Positions 15,844 through 23,929 of a stretch of DNA of 45,028 bases are shown one piece after another. Each line of letters opens with the position of its first letter. Position 1 is the first letter of the stretch. The position numbers and the translations under genes are program-made. The notes below the pieces were generated by a model that was given only the letters and a program-made list of their open reading frames with translations, was not told the origin of the DNA and ran no database searches. This DNA is from Peptococcaceae bacterium UBA5767 (GTDB lineage Bacteria > Bacillota > TC1 > UBA5767): NCBI GenBank assembly GCA_002418765.1, contig DIET01000001.1:1-45028 (forward strand), given 5' to 3'.

Positions 15844-17238
15844 ATGAAAACAGCAGATATCCTGATAAAAAATGCAACCATTGTTACCATGAATACACAA
15901 AGAGAAATACTGCAGGAAGCGGGTATGGCTATTCATGGAGATCGTATCCTAAAGATTGGCAAAAGCCAAGATATCACCAAAGAATATCATGCAGAAAAAG
16001 TAATCGATGCCCGTGGGAAAACCATTTTTCCAGGCATGATCAATACCCATAATCATTTTTTTCAGGTGCTTCTTAAAGGATTAGGTAAAGACAGGGGACT
16101 TTTGGCATGGCTGGAAGGGTCAGTACAAAAAGCTTTTCGTTATATTGAAGAAGAGGATTTATATTTGGCTACAGCGATGGGCTGTATTGAACTTTTGAAA
16201 ACCGGCGTGACCACTGTTCTTGATTATCAGTATTTGCACAATCGGCCCATGATGAACGACGTGGTCATCAAGGCCATGGAAGATACAGGCATCCGGGGGA
16301 TATTGGCGCGCGGCTATAGTGACACCAAGCAGTTTCCCGAGGCATTTCGCTTGGACTACAATGAAACAGAACAACAGTTCTTTGATGATGCATTGAGACT
16401 GAGTAATCTACATCAGCACAATCCGAACATTGATATTGCCTTGGCTCCTGGTATCATCTGGAGCATGACTGAAGATGGTTATCGAAATTTGGTGCAAGTG
16501 GCCAAACAGATGAATACATTTATTACCATGCATACCATCGAAACAAAAGAGGATAACGAATTTAGCATAGAACAGTATGGAATGCCGACTATCGATTTCT
16601 TTGAGCAGGTTGGCATTCTGTCCTCCCCGTTTTTGGCAGTGCATTGTGCTGAAATCACTAAACAGGAAATCAAGAAGTTGGCTTTGTACGACGTCCGGGT
16701 ATCCTACAATGCCATTTCCAATATGATGATGGGTTATAAGACATTGCCGGTGGAAGATTTGATCAAAGAAGGCATGACGGTTGGTCTGGCTACGGATGGT
16801 GCTGCCAGCAATGACAACCAAAACATGCTGCAGGTGTTGAAGATCTCACCATTATGGCAAAAAGCATTTTATCAGAATCCAGCTGTCCTTTCTGCAAGTA
16901 GGGTGCTGGAAATGGCTACCATCGATGGAGCCAAATGTGTCTTTAAAGATAAGGAGCTTGGATCATTGGAAGAAGGTAAGAAAGCTGATTTCTTTATTTA
17001 CAATCATCTGAAATGCGGTAGTGTTCCTATGGTAGACTCAGTGGTGAATTTGGTTTATTGTGCTGACTCCTCTAATATCGAGACCACTGTTGTGGGTGGT
17101 AAAATTGTTTACGATCAGGGAAAGATTATGGGCGTTGAGGAAGAACAACTCATTACTCGTTTACAAAAGAATGCAGTGCTGCTTTGGAAAAAAGCCGATC
17201 TTTATAATACGCAATGGGGAAAACGTATCGATTATTAA
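15844..17238 (+). CDS. amidohydrolase, SAH/MTA/8-oxoguanine deaminase-like
   Basis: A 464-aa metal-dependent amidohydrolase of the COG0402 deaminase/chlorohydrolase group. The N-terminal half of the composite beta-sandwich (DILIKNATIVTMN) leads into a TIM barrel. Ligands are visible: NTHNH (His69, His71), MHTIET (His230), HCAE (His267, Glu270) and ATDGAASND (Asp318). The last motif is close to the TDGAASN of S-adenosylhomocysteine/methylthioadenosine deaminases and 8-oxoguanine deaminases. It is first in an operon with a nucleoside-type importer, so deamination of a purine base or nucleoside is the likely job. Guanine or cytosine deamination, or an s-triazine-type substrate, cannot be excluded. 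The start at 15844 is set by the GGGAGAG site. Confidence 0.85.
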   Translation: MKTADILIKNATIVTMNTQREILQEAGMAIHGDRILKIGKSQDITKEYHAEKVIDARGKTIFPGMINTHNHFFQVLLKGLGKDRGLLAWLEGSVQKAFRYIEEEDLYLATAMGCIELLKTGVTTVLDYQYLHNRPMMNDVVIKAMEDTGIRGILARGYSDTKQFPEAFRLDYNETEQQFFDDALRLSNLHQHNPNIDIALAPGIIWSMTEDGYRNLVQVAKQMNTFITMHTIETKEDNEFSIEQYGMPTIDFFEQVGILSSPFLAVHCAEITKQEIKKLALYDVRVSYNAISNMMMGYKTLPVEDLIKEGMTVGLATDGAASNDNQNMLQVLKISPLWQKAFYQNPAVLSASRVLEMATIDGAKCVFKDKELGSLEEGKKADFFIYNHLKCGSVPMVDSVVNLVYCADSSNIETTVVGGKIVYDQGKIMGVEEEQLITRLQKNAVLLWKKADLYNTQWGKRIDY

Positions 17239-17350
17239 TATGGTCTTTCATCGCGAATCAGTTGGGTAGTGCTTTGATTTTATGCCATCTCGGTGGCTGA
17301 AATAAAATGTGGCTGCATATCAGTCAACAAAAAGTAAAAGGAGATTGAAC

Positions 17351-18403
17351 ATGAAAAAAGTTATCTCGCTATTGCTAATTGCTGCACTTAGTTTGGCACT
17401 TTTTGGTTGTGCCCCCCCTGAGGATGTTATCCCTGATGCTGAACCGGAAACAGGTGAAGAAGTAAACACAGATGAACCCGCAACAAAGAAATTTAAGGCA
17501 GGATTGGTTCTGACAGGACCGGCCTTGGATGGTGGATGGAACCAGTCAGCATACGATGGCCTGATGGCTTTGGAAAGCGAGCTGGGATTTGAAGTGGCTT
17601 ATACGGACAATATCAAACAGTCTGATGACGAGGCCATTATTCGTGAGTATGCCCAGCAGGGTTATGATCTGATTATTGGTCATGGCTGGGAATACGGTGA
17701 AGCTTTGGCCAAAGTAGCAGCTGATTTTCCGGATGTCTACTTTGCTCAAAATGGTGGAGATTCCGGCGGATCCATGCCCAATTTGACATCAGGGGTATTT
17801 AGATCCTATGAGCTTGGTTATTTGATGGGACAGTTGGCTGCCAAAATGACCAAAACCAATAAAGTTGGTTTTATTGGTGCTATGGAAATTCCTACTATGG
17901 TGGCTGAAGTTGATATCCTTAAGTATGCTGTTCCTTATTTCAATCCGGATGCATCCGTCGATGTTATCTATACTGGTTCATGGGTGGACGTAGCCAAAGC
18001 CAAGGAAACCGCCAAGGTCCTTTTGGAGAGCGATGTTGATGTGATTATTGGTATCAACAATACCTGTGATGCCGGAATCATTCAAGCCATTGAAGAGTCT
18101 GATAAGGATGCCTACTTCATTGGTTGGTCGGGAGACTGGAATGCGGCCAATCCAGAAAAGGTATTGACCAGTGGCGTGCAATCCGTTAAGAATTTGATGG
18201 TCATTGTGGGTGAAATGGTTGTCAACGATAACTTTGTTGCTGAATCCGTAGCCTATGGTGTACCGGAAAATTGTCAACTTCTGGGAACCTGGAGTGCTTC
18301 TGTACCAGAAAATATCAAAGCTGAGATCGTGGCTGATTGGGAAGCCATGAATGATGGATCACTGACTATTGAGCAAATCAAAGAGATGGTTGGTATGGAG
18401 TAA
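17351..18403 (+). CDS. BMP-family nucleoside-binding lipoprotein
   Basis: A 350-aa binding lipoprotein of the basic-membrane-protein (PnrA/BmpA/TmpC) family. It has a signal peptide with lipobox ALFGCAP (Cys20) and an acidic linker to about residue 45. Family motifs are LTGPALDGGWNQSAYDGL, GHGWEYGEALAKVAADFPDVYFA, SYELGYLMGQLAAKMTK and IIGINNTCDAGIIQAIEE. Characterised PnrA-type proteins bind purine (and some pyrimidine) nucleosides. The ATG at 17351 is chosen for the signal peptide and the AAGGAG site; a longer frame from 17309 is not supported. It works with the ATPase and two permeases that follow. Confidence 0.92.
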   Translation: MKKVISLLLIAALSLALFGCAPPEDVIPDAEPETGEEVNTDEPATKKFKAGLVLTGPALDGGWNQSAYDGLMALESELGFEVAYTDNIKQSDDEAIIREYAQQGYDLIIGHGWEYGEALAKVAADFPDVYFAQNGGDSGGSMPNLTSGVFRSYELGYLMGQLAAKMTKTNKVGFIGAMEIPTMVAEVDILKYAVPYFNPDASVDVIYTGSWVDVAKAKETAKVLLESDVDVIIGINNTCDAGIIQAIEESDKDAYFIGWSGDWNAANPEKVLTSGVQSVKNLMVIVGEMVVNDNFVAESVAYGVPENCQLLGTWSASVPENIKAEIVADWEAMNDGSLTIEQIKEMVGME

Positions 18404-18422
18404 AAATAGTTTGATTGTATAC

Positions 18423-18455
18423 AGGGCTGTTGCCGCTAATCAGGACAACAGCCCT
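18423..18455 (+). other. intercistronic hairpin after the BMP lipoprotein gene
   Basis: AGGGCTGTTG (18423-18432) pairs perfectly with CAACAGCCCT (18446-18455), 10 bp. There is no T-run after it, so it is more likely an mRNA 3'-end stabiliser than a full terminator. Confidence 0.7.
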
Positions 18456-18509
18456 ACTTAAAGGGATTGAGGTAGATCGGGAATCTGGAGAGAATAAGGA
18501 GATTACACG

Positions 18510-20048
18510 ATGTCAGAAATCTTGGTGTTAAAAAACATAACCAAAGCATTTCCTAAGGTGATTGCCAACCAAGATGTTAATTTTTCCTTGCAAAAGGGAC
18601 AAGTTCATGCTCTTTTGGGTGAAAACGGGGCAGGAAAAACTACGCTTATGAATTGCGTGTGTGGTTTGTATCAACAAACCAGTGGTGAGATTTTCATCAA
18701 CAATCAGGCGGTGAGGATAGACAATTGTTCCCAGGCGGTTGCCCATGGCATTGGTATGGTGCATCAGCACTTTATGTTGGTGCCAGAGTTGTCTGTGGCT
18801 GAAAATGTGATTCTGGGATTGAAACGAGAGAAAGATTTTTTTATTAAAATAGAAGACGTAGAGCGTGAAGTCGCTGAGCTTTCTGAAAAATATCATTTTG
18901 GTCTTAATCCCAAAGCGTTTATCAAGGACTTGCCGGTTGGTATGCAGCAAAGAGTAGAAATATTAAAGGTCATTTATCGTCAGGCCAGCATCATTATACT
19001 GGATGAAGCGACGGCCGTCCTTACGCCCCAGGAATCGGAAGAATTGTTCCATATTGTGGAGAATTTGGTGAAGCAGGAAAAATCTGTGATTCTCATTACC
19101 CATAAACTTTCGGAAGTGATGCGTTTGGCTGACCAGGTCACAGTGCTTCGAGATGGCAAGGTTGTGGGTACGGTAAGCAAAGAAAAAACCAATGAAAGGG
19201 AACTGGCCAAAATGATGGTTGGCCGAGATGTTCTTTTTGATTTTAAAAGAGGGAAGGAATTAGAGAAATCATTAAAGATGAATGTAGAGAATTTGACAGT
19301 TATTGATACCCGCGGTATCGAAAAGATCCATCAATTGTCTTTTTCTCTTTATTCAGGTGAAATTTTAGGTGTAGCCGGTGTGGATGGGAACGGTCAGTTG
19401 GAACTGTCCGAAGCATTGACCGGTATGACCACCTATCATGGGGGGAGTATAACTCTAGCAGATAAAACGTACAAGCATATGAGCACCAAGGAAAGCTACC
19501 GCAATGGCGTATCCCATATTCCCCAAGATAGACAACATACGGGCCTGATCATGGAACGATCGTTGGAAAAGAACATGATTTTGGCTGATTACTGGAAAAA
19601 AGAGTTCTCCAGTTATGGGTTTTTAAACCAAAAAAGCATTACCAAACATGCAGCAACACTGATGCAATCATTTGATATTAAGGCTTCTTCTCCCCTTGCC
19701 AGAATCCGGGAACTATCCGGAGGCAATCAGCAGAAAGTGATTCTGGCGCGTGAAATTTCCAGGGGGCCGGATATTTTAATTGCTGTGCAGCCCACTCGCG
19801 GATTGGATATTGGCGCCACAGAATTTGTACGCCAGCAACTGATTGATGAGCGCGATAAAGGCACAGCAGTATTGCTTATTTCCACAGAGCTGGATGAGAT
19901 CATGCAGGTTGCTGACCGCATTGCCGTTTTGTACAAGGGAGAATTCATGGGGATACTGGATCGTGATTGCTTGGACGTTCATGAAATTGGTCTCATGATG
20001 GCCGGAGTACGCAAAAAGGAAATGGAAGGTGGATATGATGAAGCCTAA
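18510..20048 (+). CDS. nucleoside ABC importer ATPase (NupO/YufO-like, two ABC domains)
   Basis: A 512-aa protein with two fused ABC domains (about 1-240 and 255-505), as in nucleoside and ribose-class importers. The first domain has Walker A GENGAGKTT, a VHQHFMLVPELSVAENV Q-loop region, a divergent signature (DLPVGMQQR) and Walker B IIILDEATAVLTPQE. The second lacks a normal Walker A (AGVDGNGQLELSEAL) but keeps the signature LSGGNQQKV, the usual asymmetry of this class. The Walker B-type position reads AVQPTRGLDIG. The start at 18510 follows AAGGAG. It overlaps the permease gene by about 14 nt. Confidence 0.92.
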   Translation: MSEILVLKNITKAFPKVIANQDVNFSLQKGQVHALLGENGAGKTTLMNCVCGLYQQTSGEIFINNQAVRIDNCSQAVAHGIGMVHQHFMLVPELSVAENVILGLKREKDFFIKIEDVEREVAELSEKYHFGLNPKAFIKDLPVGMQQRVEILKVIYRQASIIILDEATAVLTPQESEELFHIVENLVKQEKSVILITHKLSEVMRLADQVTVLRDGKVVGTVSKEKTNERELAKMMVGRDVLFDFKRGKELEKSLKMNVENLTVIDTRGIEKIHQLSFSLYSGEILGVAGVDGNGQLELSEALTGMTTYHGGSITLADKTYKHMSTKESYRNGVSHIPQDRQHTGLIMERSLEKNMILADYWKKEFSSYGFLNQKSITKHAATLMQSFDIKASSPLARIRELSGGNQQKVILAREISRGPDILIAVQPTRGLDIGATEFVRQQLIDERDKGTAVLLISTELDEIMQVADRIAVLYKGEFMGILDRDCLDVHEIGLMMAGVRKKEMEGGYDEA

Positions 20049-21105
20049 AAACAAAGGGAGCATCGATTATAAGAGAATTTTGTTGCCCTTTGCGGGAATT
20101 TCTGCGGGCCTTATTCTCGGGGGCATCATCATCGCCATGCAAGGGGTCAATCCTTTCTATGCCTATTATTATTTGCTTTATGGGGCTATTGGGAACAAGC
20201 AAAGTCTCATCAGCAGTCTTCTGAAAACAATCCCTCTGGGCATTGTGGGTTTGGCCGTCATTTTCTCCTACAAGGCTGGTATCTTTAATATTGGCGGGGA
20301 AGGTCAGTTTTATTTAGGTGCCGTTGGCGCCACCTTGGTGGGCACCATGCCACTGCCGATTCCTGCCTTGATGCATGTCCTCTTGTGCATTGTAGCAGCC
20401 ATAGTTTTTGGAGGATTGTTTGCGTTGCTGCCAGGTTATTTGAAGGCCTACAAAGGATTCAATGAAATTGTGATTACCATGCTACTCAATTATGTGGCTT
20501 TGTTGTTTACATCGCTCCTTTTGCAAGGACCGATGCAAGAACCAGGAACTTTTTTTAACAGATCCTCATTATTTGTCCCTACGGCCCTTCTTCCCGCTGT
20601 TTTTCCAGGACAGCGGTTACACTGGGGTATTGGAATATTTCTAGTGTTGGCGTTACTTTTGCATGTGCTTTATCGTTATACGACACTTGGTTTTCGCATA
20701 GAAAATGTGGGATTAAATCGTAGGGCATCACGGTATTCGGGTGAAAACACCAAGCACCTTATGCTGTTTTCCATGATTATAAGTGGTAGTATCGCTGGTA
20801 TGGCTGGTGCCATAGAAGTGATGGGTGTCAATGGCAGGTTGGTGGAAAACTTTATTAGCGGAGTTGGTTATGATGGTATTGCGATTGCCCTACTTGCCAA
20901 TTTAAATCCTTTGATGAGTATTTTGGCGGCGTTTTTCTTTGGCGCGTTACGCAATGGGGCCAGCAGTATGCAGATTGCCACTGGCGTGTCCTCTTCGTTT
21001 GTTTATATTATTCAAGCCATGGCCGTTCTATCAGTCATTACCATGCCGGGAATACCCAGAATCATGAAAAAAATGAAAGCAAGGAGGGTCAAAAACCATG
21101 CTTAA
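20035..21105 (+). CDS. nucleoside ABC importer permease (NupP/YufP-like)
   Basis: A 356-aa permease with eight to ten predicted spans, of the BPD_transp_2 type that lacks a classic EAA loop. Family blocks are IFSYKAGIFNIGGEGQFYLGAVGAT, GYLKAYKGFNEIVITMLLNYVALL and GFRIENVGLNRRASRYSG. The start is taken at 20035 (an ATG also follows at 20038) behind GGAAGGTGG, inside the 3' end of the ATPase gene. Translational coupling is therefore likely. The last codons overlap the next permease by 8 nt. Confidence 0.92.
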   Translation: MMKPKNKGSIDYKRILLPFAGISAGLILGGIIIAMQGVNPFYAYYYLLYGAIGNKQSLISSLLKTIPLGIVGLAVIFSYKAGIFNIGGEGQFYLGAVGATLVGTMPLPIPALMHVLLCIVAAIVFGGLFALLPGYLKAYKGFNEIVITMLLNYVALLFTSLLLQGPMQEPGTFFNRSSLFVPTALLPAVFPGQRLHWGIGIFLVLALLLHVLYRYTTLGFRIENVGLNRRASRYSGENTKHLMLFSMIISGSIAGMAGAIEVMGVNGRLVENFISGVGYDGIAIALLANLNPLMSILAAFFFGALRNGASSMQIATGVSSSFVYIIQAMAVLSVITMPGIPRIMKKMKARRVKNHA

Positions 21106-22042
21106 CACATTTTTGGGATTGGTATTTAGCACGGCATTTCTGGCTTCCAGTATTTCTTATGCAACACCTTTTGTTTTGGCGGCCATGGGTGGCATCGTTT
21201 CTGAACGTAGTGGGGTTCTCAATTTGGGGCTCGAGGGCATGATGCTTACTGGAGCTTTGTTTGCTTTCATGGGATCCTACTACACTGGAAATCCGGCAGT
21301 GGGCGTGCTGACAGCCATCGTGGCCAGTATGCTTTTGGGGTTCATTCATGCCTATTCCTGCATTGAGTTGGGGTCTAACCAAGTGGTAACGGCTGTGGCC
21401 ATCAATATTTTTGCTTTGGGCATTACCAGCGCGTTGTTTAATGCTTTGTTTGGTATTTCAGCAGGGAGGGTTACAGCACCAGGATTTGCCAGTATTCGTA
21501 TTCCTTTGCTGGAAAAGATCCCTGTGCTTGGTACGGCATTATTTGGTCAAAACGTATTTGTCTATCTAGCTTATATACTGGTTCCTTTGACCTATGTTCT
21601 ATTTTTTAAAACCAAGATTGGTCTCAACATTCGGGCCTCAGGTGAGTTTCCTAAGGCAGCCAACACGATGGGTGTGCCTGTAGAAAAAGTTCGTTTTTAT
21701 TCCGTGATCTACAGTTCAGCCATAGCTGGTATCGCCGGGGCATCGCTTAGTATTGCAGGGATTAATATGTTTATTGAGAACATAAGTGCAGGCCGTGGGT
21801 TTATTGCTTTTGCTTGTATTATATTGGGGAAATTCAATCCAATCGGGGCTACGATGGCAGCTCTTTTGTTTGGCATGACGGAGGGGATTCAACTTCGCAT
21901 TCAGGCAGCGGGCATTCCTGTTCCATATCAGTTGCCATTGATGTTTCCCTATATCCTCACCATTGTTATGCTGCTTCTAGTGGGTTCCAAGTTCTCTCCT
22001 CAAAGTTGGGGTGTGCCCTTTTTCTCTGATGATGACCAATAA
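21098..22042 (+). CDS. nucleoside ABC importer permease (NupQ/YufQ-like)
   Basis: A 314-aa partner permease of the same BPD_transp_2 family. It contains FVLAAMGGIVSERSGVLNLGLEGMMLTGALFAF, the usual opening of this subunit, then SNQVVTAVAINIFALGIT and IGLNIRASGEFPKAANTMGV. It forms the heterodimeric channel with the preceding gene. The start at 21098 follows AGGAGGG (21081-21087). All four components of the importer are therefore present and contiguous. Confidence 0.92.
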   Translation: MLNTFLGLVFSTAFLASSISYATPFVLAAMGGIVSERSGVLNLGLEGMMLTGALFAFMGSYYTGNPAVGVLTAIVASMLLGFIHAYSCIELGSNQVVTAVAINIFALGITSALFNALFGISAGRVTAPGFASIRIPLLEKIPVLGTALFGQNVFVYLAYILVPLTYVLFFKTKIGLNIRASGEFPKAANTMGVPVEKVRFYSVIYSSAIAGIAGASLSIAGINMFIENISAGRGFIAFACIILGKFNPIGATMAALLFGMTEGIQLRIQAAGIPVPYQLPLMFPYILTIVMLLLVGSKFSPQSWGVPFFSDDDQ

Positions 22043-22108
22043 GAAGCAACGATCAATATTTTGTAGTCAGTAAAGGGCTATACAAAGATGATTGAAGGAG
22101 AACAGAAT

Positions 22109-22663
22109 ATGAAAACACTAATTTTTAACGGTTCAGCACGAAAAAATGGTACGACTGAAAGCATGAAAAATGTAATACTGGATAGTTTGTCGGGTGAGGT
22201 GAAGAGCATTCGCGCTTACGATTGGTCGGTATCTCCTTGCTTGGATTGTCGCTACTGTATGAAACACAGAGCCTGCGCTGTCAAGGATGACATGCAAAAG
22301 ATTTATCATGACATTGATGAAGCAGACAATATCATTTTTATCAGCCCGATCTATTTCCACTGCTTGCCGGCACCTTTAAAGACACTGGTGGATCGCTGTC
22401 AGATTTATTGGTCAAGCCATGTTCGTAAAGACAGATTGGAGAAGCCAGTGAAAAAAGGAGCCATTGTGCTCAATGCAGGAGCTCCTGCCTTTGAGCATCA
22501 ATTTACAGCGGCTGAACTGGTCTTGAAGGGGCTTTTTTATGATATGCAGTTGGAACTTTTGGACATCATCACCATGGCCAATGCAGATAGAAGGGTTTTT
22601 ACCGAAGAAACTGAGCTTATAACGCAGCTACAGAAATTGAGTCAGCGCTTTATTTTGGGATAA
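22109..22663 (+). CDS. iron-sulfur flavoprotein / NAD(P)H-dependent FMN reductase family
   Basis: A 184-aa flavodoxin-like protein. The FMN phosphate loop is NGSARKNGTT at the N-terminus. A cysteine cluster PCLDCRYCMKHRACAV follows (CX2CX2CX5C), as in archaeal and clostridial iron-sulfur flavoproteins that bind FMN and a 4Fe-4S cluster. It acts as a cytosolic electron carrier or reductase. The ATG at 22109 follows AAGGAG (22095-22100); an ATG at 22088 precedes that site and is rejected. It is the last gene after the nucleoside importer, 66 nt downstream, and may support redox chemistry on the imported compound. That link is inference. Confidence 0.82.
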   Translation: MKTLIFNGSARKNGTTESMKNVILDSLSGEVKSIRAYDWSVSPCLDCRYCMKHRACAVKDDMQKIYHDIDEADNIIFISPIYFHCLPAPLKTLVDRCQIYWSSHVRKDRLEKPVKKGAIVLNAGAPAFEHQFTAAELVLKGLFYDMQLELLDIITMANADRRVFTEETELITQLQKLSQRFILG

Positions 22664-22692
22664 TCGTGGGGATGCATGGATTTTGTTCAGCT

Positions 22693-22711
22693 GATTCTAT
22701 ATAATAGAATC
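22693..22711 (+). promoter_or_regulatory. palindrome over the -10 of the LacI regulator gene
   Basis: GATTCTATATAATAGAATC is a 19-bp near-perfect palindrome that contains TATAAT (22700-22705). It could be an operator overlapping the promoter or a small hairpin. It does not resemble the GGTAACGTTACC operator, so autoregulation by the downstream LacI is not evident. Confidence 0.4.
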
Positions 22712-22746
22712 GTGTATATAGATCAAAAGAATGGACGGGACAAGAC

Positions 22747-23766
22747 ATGAAAAAGAAATATACCATCAAAGATATTGCGCGTTTGGCCAATGTGTCTGTC
22801 TCGACGGTGTCCAGGGTCCTTAATGATGCAACCGATGTCAATGAAAAAACAAGACAAAATATCAAGGACATTATTGAAAAGGTCAAGTACAATCCGAATC
22901 CAGCGGCCATGGCTTTGGTCAACCGAAAAACCAAATATGTTGGGGTAGCCATTCCCAGTATTCATCATTCGAGTATTTCCAAAACAGTACAAGGCATCAT
23001 GCGTGTCCTTCATGAAGAAGGGTACGATGTGATTTTGTTCGACTTTGATTATGATGAAAGCAATGCATTGGAAAAGCGCTATTATGAGACACTGGATCAA
23101 AAAATGATAGATGGACTGATTATGATTACTTCTGTCGCTGATGATAAAGATATTTTGATTACTTCCAATAAGGTACCTACGGTGCTTGTGGAACGTAGTA
23201 TTCCAGAGTCTGATATCACCAGCATCATTGTTGATGAGAACAGCGCCATGCTTCAGATTGTCGATTATCTTCTGCGTATGGGACATCAAAGGATTGGCTT
23301 TATCAATGGAGAAAAGGGCACATCGAGTGCTGATAGGAGATTGAAATCGTTTGAATGGGCTATGAAAAAGAGAAATCTTGTGGTGGATGCTGATTGTGTA
23401 CGCCACACCAAGTGGAGTCTGCATGGAGGCAAAGATGCTTTTATAGAATTAATGAGTAGACAATGCCAGTGTACAGCATTGGTTTTTGCCAGTGATCAGA
23501 TGGCTTTGGGCGCTATTGGGGGTGCCTATGAGATGCAGATAAGTGTGCCAGAGGATATTTCCATTGTCGGATTTGATAATTACGAAGAAGGCATGGTTAC
23601 CAATCCACCCCTTACCACGATGGACTACCCTTCCGTAGAAATAGGAGAGATTGCAGCCAGATCAGTACTTGAGAAAATATATGATGACCAAGCTGAAGCG
23701 AAGCAGTATGTACTTCCTCTCGATATTTTGATACGTCATTCTGTTAAAGATATTCGAAACAATTGA
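22747..23766 (+). CDS. LacI-family transcriptional regulator
   Basis: A 339-aa repressor. The N-terminal helix-turn-helix is canonical: TIKDIARLANVSVSTVSRVLND (about residues 5-26), then the hinge helix NPNPAAMALV. The rest is a periplasmic-binding-protein-like effector domain, with KYVGVAIPSIHHSS, LVERSIPESDITSIIVDE, IGFINGEKGTSSADRRLKSFEWA and ISIVGFDNYEEG. It directly follows the nucleoside importer operon. It is the only LacI-type gene in the window, and LacI-type palindromes control that operon and the CpdB/ABC operon. It is therefore the likely repressor of both. The effector (nucleoside, base or sugar) is unknown. Confidence 0.92.
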   Translation: MKKKYTIKDIARLANVSVSTVSRVLNDATDVNEKTRQNIKDIIEKVKYNPNPAAMALVNRKTKYVGVAIPSIHHSSISKTVQGIMRVLHEEGYDVILFDFDYDESNALEKRYYETLDQKMIDGLIMITSVADDKDILITSNKVPTVLVERSIPESDITSIIVDENSAMLQIVDYLLRMGHQRIGFINGEKGTSSADRRLKSFEWAMKKRNLVVDADCVRHTKWSLHGGKDAFIELMSRQCQCTALVFASDQMALGAIGGAYEMQISVPEDISIVGFDNYEEGMVTNPPLTTMDYPSVEIGEIAARSVLEKIYDDQAEAKQYVLPLDILIRHSVKDIRNN

Positions 23767-23781
23767 AAATTCAGACATCTG

Positions 23782-23804
23782 GTGACTCAAGAGAGTCACT
23801 TTTT
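23782..23804 (+). terminator. intrinsic terminator of the LacI gene
   Basis: GTGACTC (23782-23788), loop AAGA, GAGTCAC (23793-23799), then T5. It is 15 nt after the stop. Confidence 0.88.
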
Positions 23805-23929
23805 CTTTATGATCCACAGTGCTCCTCTTTTCAAATGGATCTTATTGGCATAGAATGAAATGGTAAGGGAAAGTGTTTCTTGTCCAGTCATGAATCACGA
23901 AGCGCTGAGGACAAGATGAAGGGGATGCA

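Noticed and set aside
20029..20037. GTG at 20029 as start of the NupP-like permease
   Set aside because: It lies inside the GGAAGGTGG ribosome site that serves the ATGs at 20035/20038.
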